Source of the DNA: Evansella sp. AB-P1
GTDB taxonomy: Bacteria > Bacillota > Bacilli > Bacillales > Salisediminibacteriaceae
Length of the DNA: 46,770 nucleotides
Assembly: GCF_029688925.1 (NCBI RefSeq)
Contig: NZ_JARUKY010000030.1
Coordinates: 1 to 46,770, forward strand
Reading direction: 5' to 3'
Shown here: piece after piece, positions 1-8,096 of the stretch
Layout: each line of letters starts with the position of its first letter
Position numbering within the stretch: the first letter of the stretch is position 1
The notes under the pieces: generated by a model
What the model saw: the letters and a program-made list of their open reading frames with translations, nothing else
Databases searched by the model: none
Told to the model about the DNA's origin: nothing
Translations under genes and position numbers: made by a program

Positions 1-127
1 GTTGTACATTCCTAAGAGGCTCCGTATCAAGTTGTAAATATTCACCCTCTTGTATAGGAAATATTATTTGCAGAAAAGTGTACATGATTATATTGTAACT
101 ATCAATGCGAATGGGTCTTTCTTCCAT
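1..127 (-). CDS. Hypothetical protein, N-terminal part only (runs off window start)
   Basis: An open frame on the minus strand starts at the ATG at 127-125 and stays open for 42 codons to the window edge. The peptide begins MEERPIRIDSYNIIMYTFLQ and continues with an acidic stretch. A purine-rich AGGAGA (141-146) lies 13 nt upstream, which is far for a ribosome binding site. The ORF is divergent from the gene at 289, with a palindrome between them. I do not recognise the family, and 42 codons without a stop is only modest evidence in AT-rich DNA. The start could also be wrong. Confidence 0.45.
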   Translation of the reverse strand, partial: MEERPIRIDSYNIIMYTFLQIIFPIQEGEYLQLDTEPLRNVQ

Positions 128-234
128 TTAATTTTCTTCATCTCCTATAGGATTATTTAACTTTAGTACATTACTATATTAATAGATTTAATGTCAAAAA
201 TAAACATATTATGTAAAAATTATATTATATATAA

Positions 235-253
235 TATACTCTAATAGAGTATA
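235..253. promoter_or_regulatory. AT-rich dyad between divergent genes, possible operator
   Basis: TATACTC and GAGTATA form a perfect 7-bp inverted repeat around TAATA. The right arm overlaps a TATAAT-like -10 (250-255) suited to the gene at 289. The site lies between two divergent ORFs, so it could bind a dimeric repressor. No known operator was matched, and there is no T-run on either side to suggest a terminator. Confidence 0.35.
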
Positions 254-288
254 ATAATTCCAAAATGAAACCTCGAGGTGTAAAGAGA

Positions 289-813
289 ATGAATAAGAAG
301 TCGCTAGTTGTAATTTTTGCTATATTTGGTTTAATTGTTGGAGTCTATTTCTTAACTACGAGTGGTTCACAAAATGGTACCTTGGCTCAGGACCGAGGAG
401 AAAGTCTAGATAATTCTTTAACCGAAAATGAAAAGAAAGAACAAGTGAAAGAGAACGAGCATGAGAGTGTTAGAGAGTTGGAGAATTTTTTGCATCTCTT
501 GTTTGGTAGTGATGCTTCGGTAGAAGAAATCATATCTTATCTTGATCCCGACTTTTATACAATGGAGGATTTAGAGGAAATATCAATGTTGTTAGAGGAT
601 AGTGATCCCCCACTTCAAGTTTTAGATATAAATTTATATTACTGTAACGACTCATATAGCGAAGATAAAGAATCTAATATAGAAGAATTGTGCTATATTC
701 AAACTTACGAAAGAATGGAGGGGGCTTTCGGAAATATGATGGACTATTACCTCATAAAAAAAGAAGGTCTTGATAATTGGGTGATTCAAGCTAATCCCTA
801 TAATAAAGAGTAA
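289..813 (+). CDS. Membrane-anchored extracellular hypothetical protein
   Basis: The 174-residue protein has an N-terminal hydrophobic segment (about residues 5-24) after a short MNKKS leader, then a highly charged linker (about 30-65) and a mixed alpha/beta domain ending in a Trp-rich strand. There is no lipobox cysteine, so it is probably an uncleaved membrane anchor with the rest outside the cell. The C-terminal region resembles small NTF2-like secreted domains of Bacillaceae, but this is an impression, not a match. The ATG at 289 is chosen over one at 265 because GAGGTG (275-280) lies 8 nt upstream. A strong terminator follows. Function unknown. Confidence 0.7.
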   Translation: MNKKSLVVIFAIFGLIVGVYFLTTSGSQNGTLAQDRGESLDNSLTENEKKEQVKENEHESVRELENFLHLLFGSDASVEEIISYLDPDFYTMEDLEEISMLLEDSDPPLQVLDINLYYCNDSYSEDKESNIEELCYIQTYERMEGAFGNMMDYYLIKKEGLDNWVIQANPYNKE

Positions 814-841
814 GATAGCTATTCACTACAAATACCCTTTG

Positions 842-884
842 AACATCCCTCACTTAGTATAGCTTGAAGTGGGGGATGTTTTAA
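842..884 (+). terminator. Rho-independent terminator after the 289-813 gene
   Basis: AACATCCCTCACTT (842-855) pairs with AAGTGGGGGATGTT (867-880) with one G-T wobble, followed by a short T-rich tail. Confidence 0.75.
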
Positions 885-1527
885 TTCCTGGATGCGATGT
901 TCTAACGAACTTTTGTGATGTGCTTGGCACGTTGGGTAGGTCCATTCTCGTATAGTTACTGTTTGACTTAACCATTAAGGAAAATCAGAGCCATGAAGGT
1001 AAATTTGAGAAAAAAACGGGATAATCCTATGATAATCATGATGAGAGAGAATCGTGCTTTTCGGACTAATGCACGTATACTTTTTTCTCCATCTGGAATA
1101 ATCGAGATGATAATTTCTCTCGAAAGATAATGCTCAATGACGGCACAAGGAATGATGTTTTCTTTTTTTACATTCTTATACTCACTGAGGGAAACCACTA
1201 TCGTTCCTGATACTTCCCGTTTTCACTTTCGAGATACAGGCAATATATGGGGAGATTAGCTTGATTCGGCTATACGGAGAAACTTTTTTTGAATGATGCA
1301 AGGGTAGACATCAAGAAAAGTAAGATTTCCTATGCCTAGTGTCATTCTCATTCGTTTCAGGTACTTTTTCAGTGTCATTTCCATAAGCGACACATCCTTC
1401 CGTTACTCCTTATTTAGAGTTAGGTTCCAAAAGGGTGATTGGTTGGTGTAACGATTAGTTCTCATACTTAATTCCACACGCATCCAAGATACACTTTGAG
1501 GCGATGTGTTAAACGGTTCCAGCGTAT
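885..1527. other. Gene-poor stretch with no recognisable intact gene
   Basis: No convincing coding region is visible. Minus-strand open frames of 76 and 64 codons (968-1198 and 1403-1597) lack good ribosome binding sites and family resemblance. Their orientation matches the dCMP deaminase remnant at 1528-1692, so part of this DNA may be the decayed continuation of an old minus-strand gene cluster. Confidence 0.5.
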
Positions 1528-1692
1528 TTATTCGATAGATAATAGACCTTTTTGATTCCAGATCGAGCAAGGGAATAATGTGACATATATAGAACAACCA
1601 CTAAGATCCTCTGTACTGTTTAAAATAGCATTCAATTCAGCCTGGACAACAAATGGGTATTTAGTATCCAGCCACTCGTCTTCCCTTAGTTT
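1528..1692 (-). pseudogene. Remnant of a deoxycytidylate (dCMP) deaminase
   Basis: Reading the minus strand from 1692, the frame gives a peptide containing [19 protein letters not shown], then ILNST, then [11 protein letters not shown]. This matches the zinc-site region of dCMP deaminases (typically HAE-N-AI-N, then a YVTLFPC segment). The catalytic HAE has become QAE. The frame is bounded upstream by a TAG (1695-1693) and ends after a few unrelated codons at a TAA (1530-1528), so the N-terminal half and the second half of the zinc motif are missing. It is a broken fragment and cannot encode an active enzyme. An intact copy, if any, lies outside this window. Confidence 0.6.
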
Positions 1693-1862
1693 CTAGTAAA
1701 CCAATTTTAAATTACTTCATTTTCATATTTATCATTTTTTAGTTGTTTCAGAAATGTAGTTCGACAGATGACTTTATCTAATCTGTTAATATAAGTTTAA
1801 TTGTTGTAACACGATAATAAATGATTGCATACAGTAAATTATATGTTTTCGTAGTTTAAAAG

Positions 1863-1892
1863 GAATAGATTTGTCCTTTCTCGGCCATACTA
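1863..1892 (+). promoter_or_regulatory. Candidate forespore (sigma-G/F) promoter of csfB
   Basis: GAATA (1863-1867) and a perfect CATACTA (1886-1892) are separated by 18 bp, the layout of sigma-G promoters. csfB of B. subtilis is known to be forespore-expressed. The -10 ends only 20 nt before the ATG, so the transcript would begin at the ribosome binding site. A second, weaker candidate starts at GCATA (1827-1831). Confidence 0.5.
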
Positions 1893-1912
1893 TGAATGGA
1901 GGTGGAGAAGCG

Positions 1913-2140
1913 ATGAAAAATATAATGCCTGCTAAAAAGCAAAATAGCTTACAAGACTGCTTAATTTGTGAAGAAGAGAAAGACCGTGGAATTCATTTAT
2001 TAAACTATTTTATTTGTGTAGAATGCGAAAAAGATATTGTTCAAAGTGAGACAGAGGATCGAGGATACAAATTGTACTTGGACCGATTAAGAAAAGTAAA
2101 AGACACATTAATATCGATGAAAGAAGATAAGGTTCATTAA
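1913..2140 (+). CDS. csfB: Anti-sigma-G factor Gin (CsfB)
   Basis: The 75-residue protein has a zinc-ribbon-like pair of cysteine motifs: CLIC near residue 15 and CVEC about 22 residues later, with the family-typical GIHL and YFIC segments between. Gin binds and inhibits sigma-G, preventing its early activity before engulfment is complete, and also counters sigma-E in the forespore; these roles are known for the family. The ATG at 1913 is chosen because GGAGGTGG (1898-1905) lies 7 nt upstream, making longer in-frame starts unlikely. In B. subtilis xpaC and yaaN follow csfB. Here repeats follow, and the next gene is yaaO. The stop codon is inside the terminator stem. Confidence 0.9.
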   Translation: MKNIMPAKKQNSLQDCLICEEEKDRGIHLLNYFICVECEKDIVQSETEDRGYKLYLDRLRKVKDTLISMKEDKVH

Positions 2141-2157
2141 TTTTATGAACCTTTTTT
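2129..2157 (+). terminator. Terminator overlapping the csfB stop codon
   Basis: AAGGTTCAT (2129-2137) pairs perfectly with ATGAACCTT (2145-2153), followed by T residues. The csfB TAA lies at the base of the loop. Confidence 0.85.
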
Positions 2158-2182
2158 ACTTTGAAAATATAAAAATTAAGTA

Positions 2183-2450
2183 ATGGTTCAGGAGTGAATG
2201 GCGGTGACTCCAGTGACGAGCATATGCTTCACGAATAAGCTTCGAGTTGTCTCGACGCATATAACATCAGAGCAACACTTGCAGAGGCAGAGACAGGACA
2301 ATATACTTTAGCAGTATACAAAATGTATAGTGAGGAGGCTGAGGCTTTGCCTGCGGAAAGCTTCCTCCAGTAACGGATGAACACCTTTGATAGAAAATTT
2401 TCAATCCACATGGTGCAAATTTCCACTTGCGTCGAGGTCTATCCTGAAAA
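2183..2450. repeat. Composite dispersed repeat (left module plus right arm)
   Basis: The left module (about 2183-2300) contains TTCAGGAGTGAA, an ACGAGCATATGCTTC palindromic segment, the small hairpin CGAGTTGTCTCG and GAGGCAGAGACAGGA. It recurs at 22057, 31700 and 37417. The right arm (about 2336-2450) contains CAGTAACGGATGAAC, then TGGTGCAAAT..ACTTGC and a TATCCTGAAAA end. It is the reverse complement of the arms at 25587 and 25847. No ORF runs through it; the element looks non-coding. Confidence 0.75.
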
Positions 2451-2474
2451 AATAAGATAGAAGCAGCTTATCTG

Positions 2475-2870
2475 CCCGCAATTAGTGGAAAAATTGAAAT
2501 GCGGAAAGATAGAAGTTGCCAATGTTACCGCAAACAGAGAAAAAGAAAATTTGCGGGAAGATAGAAGCTGTCAATGTTACCGCAAACAGAGTAAAAGAAA
2601 GTTTGCAGGAAGATAGAAGCTGCCAATGTTACCGCAAACAGAGAAAAAGAAGGTTTGCGGGAAGATAGAAGCTGCCAATGTTACCGCAAACAGAGAAAAA
2701 GAAGGTTTGCGGGAAGATAGAAGCTGTCAATGTTACCGCAAACAGAGAAAAAGAAGGTTTGCGGGAAGATAGAAGCTGTCAATGTTACCGCAATCAGAGA
2801 AAAAGAAAGTTTGCGGGAAGATAGAAGCTGTTAATGTTACCGCAAATGAAGTGAAAGCAGAAATGCGGGA
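2475..2870. repeat. 52-bp tandem array of hairpins
   Basis: The segment AATGTTACCGCAAA starts at 2521, 2573, 2625, 2677, 2729, 2781 and (with changes after it) 2833, a strict 52-bp period. Each unit contains CCGCAAAC, a purine-rich 13-nt loop and GTTTGCGG, an 8-bp inverted repeat. A degenerate unit precedes the array (CCGCA near 2476, TGCGG near 2500). 52 is not a multiple of three and all frames are interrupted, so this is not a protein repeat. Unlike CRISPR, the whole unit is conserved and there are no unique spacers. Confidence 0.9.
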
Positions 2871-2930
2871 TGAATGAAGACGATAATCTTCCAGCAAACG
2901 GGGGAAGGTCACAAATGTAGGAAGGGAGTA

Positions 2931-3003
2931 TACCTTAGCTAGAGTATTTTCATGCGTCATGGTGCAAATCTCCACTTGCATCGGCGGTCTACCCTGAAAA
3001 TAG
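2931..3003 (-). repeat. Right-arm copy of the dispersed repeat
   Basis: The segment has TATTTTCATGCGTCATGGTG, then GCAAATCTCCACTTGCAT and CTACCCTGAAAATAG. It is the reverse complement of the TATTTTCAGGGTAGAC arm seen at 25587, and it flanks the hairpin array on its right side. Confidence 0.75.
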
Positions 3004-3015
3004 CTAATCCTATTA

Positions 3016-3190
3016 GGTTCAATCAGGGAGCATGAGGGAGTGTGAGAGAGCTTGAACTAGGGTAAAATGAAGCAGGTACAGTTGAAGCAGGTACAAAAGT
3101 ATCCGGTTCAATCCGCGAGCAAAACAGAGTTTGAAGGAGATTGAACCAGGTTAAAATGAAGCAGGTACAAAAACCAGGTAAGAATAAACC
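3016..3190. repeat. Duplicated palindromic unit, about 89 bp apart
   Basis: GGTTCAATC begins units at 3016 and 3105. Each unit continues with a purine-rich loop, a returning TTGAAC arm, and AAAATGAAGCAGGTACA. In unit 2, GGTTCAATC (3105-3113) pairs exactly with GATTGAACC (3139-3147). In unit 1 the return arm is imperfect. Within unit 1 the 12-nt segment TGAAGCAGGTAC is itself duplicated. The design of stem, purine-rich loop, stem resembles the 52-bp array nearby, with different sequence. Confidence 0.7.
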
Positions 3191-3254
3191 ATAAAACCAT
3201 ATAGAAAAAGCTATTATTGAAATTTCGACTTCCACATAGAACGAGAGACTTCTA

Positions 3255-3321
3255 GATTAGTAATTTTCATCCCACATGGTGCAAAAATTTTCACTTGCAT
3301 CGAGGTCTATCCTAAAAGTAG
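3255..3321 (-). repeat. Right-arm copy of the dispersed repeat
   Basis: The segment has ATTTTCATCCCACATGGTG, GCAAAAATTTTCACTTGCAT and a degenerate end, CTATCCTAAAAGTAG. It is the third right-arm copy in the 1.4-kb gap between csfB and yaaO. From here to 3633 I see no gene or clear regulatory element. Confidence 0.7.
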
Positions 3322-3633
3322 CAATACTCAACGGTTATCATTCGCTACAGCTCACTTCACTTTTTATCCAAGGGAAAGAGTGCCACATCTTAATTTGCAT
3401 TTACAGTGACTTCTTTTATTAGGAACAATCACTGTGTGTCCTCAATTACATATGTAGTCCACTATCCTATTAATGCCCTTTATAAATGACCTCCTTCTTA
3501 ATGAAATTTTTACCCAAAGAAAATGAAGATTTATTTTCACTCTAGCCAATTAAAATGAATGGTAAACGATCAACATTTTTATCCTCATGTCTTGTATAAT
3601 AAAGGTAAGCATTGTGTGATTGGAGAAATAGAA

Positions 3634-5088
3634 ATGGATCAAAGTAAAACACCTATATATAGTGCCCTTGTCAAACACCGAAATAAGGAAAACATTTCGT
3701 TTCATGTTCCAGGACATAAAAATGGGTCGGTATTTTTTGAAACTGCGAAAGAATTATATAAAAATATATTAGAAATAGATGTAACTGAAATTTCTGGAAT
3801 GGATGATTTACATTATCCAACTGGTATTATTAAAGATGCACAACAATTAACTGCTCATTTATATGGCTCTAAATCTAGTTATTTTTTAGTTGGTGGATCA
3901 ACTGTAGGTAACCTTGCAATGATAATGAGTATGGTTGGTACTGGGGATCAAATTCTTATCCAACGAAATTCTCATCAATCAGTTTTCCATGCTGTTGAGT
4001 TATCTGGTGCTATGGCAATATATTTAGAACCAGAAATAGATATTGAAACGGGTTTATCTTTAGGTGTCTCTATAAGCGTATTGAAAGAAGCTATAAGCCG
4101 TTATCCTAATGCAAAAGCAATTGTATTAACAAACCCTACTTATGAAGGATATGGACAATCATTATATAAACATGTAAAAATAGCTCATGAAGCTAACATA
4201 TATATTTTTGTGGATGAAGCACATGGTGCTCATTTACTTGTAGAGGATAATAGATGGCCCATGTCTGCCATGAAAGCTGGAGCTGATATAGTTGTTCACT
4301 CTGCTCATAAAATGCTTCCTGCGATGACAATGAGTTCTTTTTTACATATAAATTCAGAACGTATTGATGAGAACAAAGTTAGGCAGTATTTAAAAATGCT
4401 CCAATCAAGTAGTCCTTCCTATCCATTAATGGCATCATTAGATGTTGCTAGAGCTTATCTAGCAAAGATGGTATCAGATGGCTGTGAAAAAGTAACCAAT
4501 GAGTTAATGGAATTGAAGAAGGAATTAATGGAAGGAGAAACATGGCATTTAGCCCCTCCTATTATTGGTGACTATCGACAAGACCCTTTAAAATTGACTT
4601 TTCTAACAAAAGGGAATGCTTCAGCATATGAATGGCAAGAGAATTTTGAATCATATGGTATGTATCCTGAGCTTGTAACACCTAACCATTTAATATTAAC
4701 CCTCCCCTTTTCAATTGAGGGAATAGCAAATACAAGAAAGTTGTGTAATGATATAAAAACATGCTTATTTATTCAAAATTTCCTAGAAGCCGGGGTAAAG
4801 CTATCAAATATTATTTATAATAAGCAACATATATCAGAACCAATATTAAGCTTAGAGGAATTAAATAAAGTATCTAAAAAACATGTCTATTTGGAAGAGT
4901 CTTTGGGGGAGATTGCTGCAGAAACAGTTACTCCATATCCTCCAGGCGTACCACTTATTTTAAGGGGAGAAGAAATTCAAAGTTTTCATATAGAAAAGCT
5001 AAAGTTTTTAAAAAATAATGACGTATATTTTCAAACAGGGGATTTATGGAAGGAAATAGGCATATGTGTAGTGAATTATAGTAGGTAA
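3634..5088 (+). CDS. yaaO: Orn/Lys/Arg decarboxylase family protein YaaO
   Basis: The 484-residue protein is of the PLP-dependent fold-type-I group III decarboxylase family (short bacterial form; B. subtilis YaaO is about 480). It shows FHVPGHKNG near the N-terminus, STVGN, VDEAHGAH (the cofactor-contacting Asp) and SAHK with the likely Schiff-base lysine at about residue 226, then the smaller C-terminal domain. The substrate cannot be told from sequence; arginine, lysine or ornithine are the family options. An upstream in-frame ATG at 3559 exists, but the 3634 ATG has GGAGA 7 nt before it and fits the family start. The tmk ribosome binding site overlaps its stop codon, so the two are probably co-transcribed. 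Confidence 0.9.
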   Translation: MDQSKTPIYSALVKHRNKENISFHVPGHKNGSVFFETAKELYKNILEIDVTEISGMDDLHYPTGIIKDAQQLTAHLYGSKSSYFLVGGSTVGNLAMIMSMVGTGDQILIQRNSHQSVFHAVELSGAMAIYLEPEIDIETGLSLGVSISVLKEAISRYPNAKAIVLTNPTYEGYGQSLYKHVKIAHEANIYIFVDEAHGAHLLVEDNRWPMSAMKAGADIVVHSAHKMLPAMTMSSFLHINSERIDENKVRQYLKMLQSSSPSYPLMASLDVARAYLAKMVSDGCEKVTNELMELKKELMEGETWHLAPPIIGDYRQDPLKLTFLTKGNASAYEWQENFESYGMYPELVTPNHLILTLPFSIEGIANTRKLCNDIKTCLFIQNFLEAGVKLSNIIYNKQHISEPILSLEELNKVSKKHVYLEESLGEIAAETVTPYPPGVPLILRGEEIQSFHIEKLKFLKNNDVYFQTGDLWKEIGICVVNYSR

Positions 5089-5100
5089 GGAGAATGTGTT

Positions 5101-5727
5101 TTGAGTGGACTTTTTGTAACATTTGAAGGCGGAGAAGGAGCAGGGAAAACGACTGTTCTAAGAGAAATAAAGAAGCGGTTAGATGAAAAAGGTAAGAAAG
5201 TTGTTATGACTAGAGAACCAGGTGGAAGTATTATTGCTGAAAAAATCAGAGAAATTATTTTAGATCCTGCTCATACAGAAATGGATTCAAGGACGGAAGC
5301 GCTTTTATACGCTGCTGCTAGAAGGCAGCATTTAGTAGAACGAATTGTTCCTTCCTTAACGGAAGGTTACAACATTTTATGTGATCGTTTTATAGATAGC
5401 AGTTTAGTGTATCAAGGAGTTGCAAGAAAGATAGGGATTGAAGAAGTATTTAAAATCAACTTGTTTGCAACGGATGGCTTAATGCCACACAAAACTTTAT
5501 TTTTTGATATTGATCCTGAAATAGGCTTAAAAAGGATCGCTAGTCATGGTGGCAGAGAGTATAATCGATTAGATAGAGAAACACTAGATTTTCACTATCT
5601 AGTTAGACAAGCATATAGCGACTTACAAAAGAAGCATCCAGAAAGAATTCAATTAATTGATGCATCTGAAACATTAGATAATGTAATCGAAGCTACATGG
5701 GCATATTTAGAGCCCTTAATAAGATGA
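5101..5727 (+). CDS. tmk: Thymidylate kinase
   Basis: The enzyme phosphorylates dTMP to dTDP with ATP in the cytoplasm, an essential step in dTTP synthesis. The 208-residue protein shows the P-loop [10 protein letters not shown] (residues 9-18), TREPGG, the DRFIDSS motif near residue 95 and an arginine-containing lid (about 148-161). Translation starts at TTG 5101, with AAGGAG (5087-5092) 8 nt upstream, overlapping the yaaO stop. Gene position next to yaaO and before yaaQ is as in B. subtilis. Confidence 0.97.
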   Translation: MSGLFVTFEGGEGAGKTTVLREIKKRLDEKGKKVVMTREPGGSIIAEKIREIILDPAHTEMDSRTEALLYAAARRQHLVERIVPSLTEGYNILCDRFIDSSLVYQGVARKIGIEEVFKINLFATDGLMPHKTLFFDIDPEIGLKRIASHGGREYNRLDRETLDFHYLVRQAYSDLQKKHPERIQLIDASETLDNVIEATWAYLEPLIR

Positions 5728-5769
5728 TATTGAATATTAAAATATTCTATATTAAAAATCATGCAACGT

Positions 5770-5798
5770 TTGTAACTTGATATAATACACTATATAAT
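5770..5798 (+). promoter_or_regulatory. Candidate sigma-A promoter for yaaQ
   Basis: TTGTAA (5770-5775) and TATAAT (5793-5798) have a 17-bp spacer in the 116-nt gap after tmk. The -10 is perfect and the -35 matches at four of six positions. Confidence 0.5.
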
Positions 5799-5831
5799 AT
5801 AAGCATTTCCAAACAATTTTTTGGGATATGA

Positions 5832-6173
<342 letters not shown>

Positions 6174-6265
6174 TTCATCCATACTAAGGTGCAATTATTT
6201 TTTTTCAATAAATATACTAGTGGAGTGATTGTAAAGGTTTTCCATTTAAGAACGGAGATTGTCCT

Positions 6266-7252
6266 ATGAGTTGGGAAAAACTGCAGAGCACACAGTCAAA
6301 TGTAGTGAAAATGTTATCAAATAGCTTAAAGAAAGACCGTCTTGCTCATGCTTATTTATTTGAGGGTCCAAGAGGTAGTGGTAAAAAGGATGTTGCAAAA
6401 GTTCTAGCAAAATCACTATTTTGTATGAATAAAAATGGAATCAATCCTTGTTTATTATGTGTTCATTGTAAACGTATTGATTCTGGTAATCATCCTGATG
6501 TTCATTTTATAAGTACGGAAGGACAAGCTATAAAAGTGGATCAAATTCGTCATTTGAAAAAGGAATTTAGTTTTCGAGGAGTAGAGTCTGAAAAAAAAGT
6601 ATATATTGTTGAGGATGCAGAAAAAATGACAGTTAATGCTGCAAACAGTATATTGAAATTCCTAGAAGAGCCTGATGGGATGGCAGTTGCTATACTCATG
6701 ACTACTCAGTATCATCGTATTCTTAAAACAATCGTTTCTCGATCACAGGTTTTATCTTTTGCACCCTTAATTCCTGAAAGACTTGTAAAAAAATTAGTTG
6801 AAGAAGGGATAAACGAAGGGGATGCACGAATTGTTTCACAAATCACATATGATTTGGAAGAAGGTATCCAACTTTGCCAAGATAATTGGATTGCAGATGC
6901 TAGAAGTAAAGTGATACAATTAATAGATGAAATTTATTTGCGTCCAAAGTATGCATTTATAACGTTACAAGAAGGTTGGATGACTTTCTTTAAAGAAAAG
7001 AAGGACATGCAATTAGGATTAGATTTATTGATGATCTGGTATCGAGATGTTTTACGTTTTCAAGTAGGCCATCATGAGCAACTTGTTTATATAGATCAAC
7101 AAAATAAACTTCAAGATCAGTCTTTAAAGATTTCACAACGAAAGCTGGGGTCTAACCTCCAGGCGGTTATGAATGCAAAAAGAAGGTTGGATGCAAATAC
7201 CGCTCCCCAGCTATTAATGGAGCAATTGCTTCTTAGGTTACAGGAGGGATAA
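6266..7252 (+). CDS. holB: DNA polymerase III delta' subunit
   Basis: The delta' subunit is part of the clamp-loader that opens the beta clamp at primer-template junctions. The 328-residue protein has a Walker-A-like GPRGSGKK (residues 34-41), a zinc module with cysteines at 53, 62, 65 and 68, and the sensor-region SILKFLEEP, all typical of the family. GGAGA lies 7 nt before the ATG. Only one nucleotide separates it from yaaT, whose ribosome binding site is within its last codons, so holB-yaaT-yabA look like one transcript. Confidence 0.95.
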   Translation: MSWEKLQSTQSNVVKMLSNSLKKDRLAHAYLFEGPRGSGKKDVAKVLAKSLFCMNKNGINPCLLCVHCKRIDSGNHPDVHFISTEGQAIKVDQIRHLKKEFSFRGVESEKKVYIVEDAEKMTVNAANSILKFLEEPDGMAVAILMTTQYHRILKTIVSRSQVLSFAPLIPERLVKKLVEEGINEGDARIVSQITYDLEEGIQLCQDNWIADARSKVIQLIDEIYLRPKYAFITLQEGWMTFFKEKKDMQLGLDLLMIWYRDVLRFQVGHHEQLVYIDQQNKLQDQSLKISQRKLGSNLQAVMNAKRRLDANTAPQLLMEQLLLRLQEG

Positions 7253-7253
7253 C

Positions 7254-8081
7254 GTGCATCGAGTAGTAGGTGTTCGATTTAAAAAAGCCGGGAAAATTTA
7301 TTATTTTTCCCCAGGTGAAATAGATATAGAAGAAGGAGAATATGTCATTGTAGAAACTGCAAGAGGCATTGAATTCGGAAAAGTAGTTATAGGTGTAAAA
7401 GAAGTACATGAAAATGATGTAGTAATGCCTTTAAAAAGTGTTCTACGTATAGCTACTGAAAAAGATAAACTTATTGTTACTGAAAACCGCGAGGAAGCTC
7501 AAAAGGCTTTTGAAGTATGTATAGAAAAGATTGCCATTCACGAGCTTGATATGAAGCTTGTAGATGTGGAATATACATTTGATAGAAACAAAATTCTTTT
7601 CTATTTTACTGCGGATGGTCGAATAGATTTTCGTGAACTCGTAAAGGATTTGGCTTCGATTTTTAGAACTAGAATTGAGCTACGCCAAATTGGTGTACGT
7701 GATGAAGCGAAGATGCTAGGTGGTATAGGGCCATGTGGTAGGATGTTATGCTGTTCAACGTTTTTAGGGGACTTTGAACCAGTATCTATAAAAATGGCCA
7801 AGGATCAAAATTTATCCCTTAATCCAACTAAAATTTCTGGTTTGTGTGGCCGCCTCATGTGTTGTTTAAAGTACGAAAATGATTTGTACGAAACAGCAAA
7901 AAAAGATTTGCCTGATATCAACCAAGAAATGAAGACAAGCTATGGTAGAGGAAAAGTTGTTGGTTTAAATATGTTAGAACGCCTTGTTCAAATTGAAATT
8001 TTTGAATCAAATCGAGTGATTGAATTTACTTTAGATGAGCTTATTGAAGAAGGAGCAATCACCACGGAAGCCACGAAATAA
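7254..8081 (+). CDS. ricT: RicT/YaaT, subunit of the RicAFT (Y) complex
   Basis: The 275-residue protein is a PSP1-domain protein. In B. subtilis it joins RicA and RicF in a complex carrying two [4Fe-4S] clusters that directs RNase Y mRNA processing and promotes Spo0A activation, competence and biofilm formation. The six conserved cysteines are visible: C161, C166, C167 in GPCGRMLCC and C198, C203, C204 in LCGRLMCC. The start is GTG 7254 with AGGAGGG just upstream. It is packed between holB and yabA. Confidence 0.95.
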   Translation: MHRVVGVRFKKAGKIYYFSPGEIDIEEGEYVIVETARGIEFGKVVIGVKEVHENDVVMPLKSVLRIATEKDKLIVTENREEAQKAFEVCIEKIAIHELDMKLVDVEYTFDRNKILFYFTADGRIDFRELVKDLASIFRTRIELRQIGVRDEAKMLGGIGPCGRMLCCSTFLGDFEPVSIKMAKDQNLSLNPTKISGLCGRLMCCLKYENDLYETAKKDLPDINQEMKTSYGRGKVVGLNMLERLVQIEIFESNRVIEFTLDELIEEGAITTEATK

Positions 8082-8096
8082 TGAGGTGTGGATATC

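Noticed and set aside
968-1198. 76-codon minus-strand ORF as a gene
   Set aside because: The composition is odd, with a hydrophobic end in AT-rich DNA, no good binding site and no recognisable family. It may be gene decay.
2475-2870. CRISPR array
   Set aside because: The period is regular, but there are no unique spacers: the complete 52-bp unit is conserved. No cas genes are nearby.
2733-2981. 82-codon minus-strand ORF
   Set aside because: It runs through the non-coding hairpin array and a repeat arm; no binding site or family resemblance.
2229-3235. Minus-strand ORFs of 65 and 70 codons (2229-2426, 3023-3235)
   Set aside because: Both lie in dispersed or palindromic repeats whose copies elsewhere are not open in the same frame.
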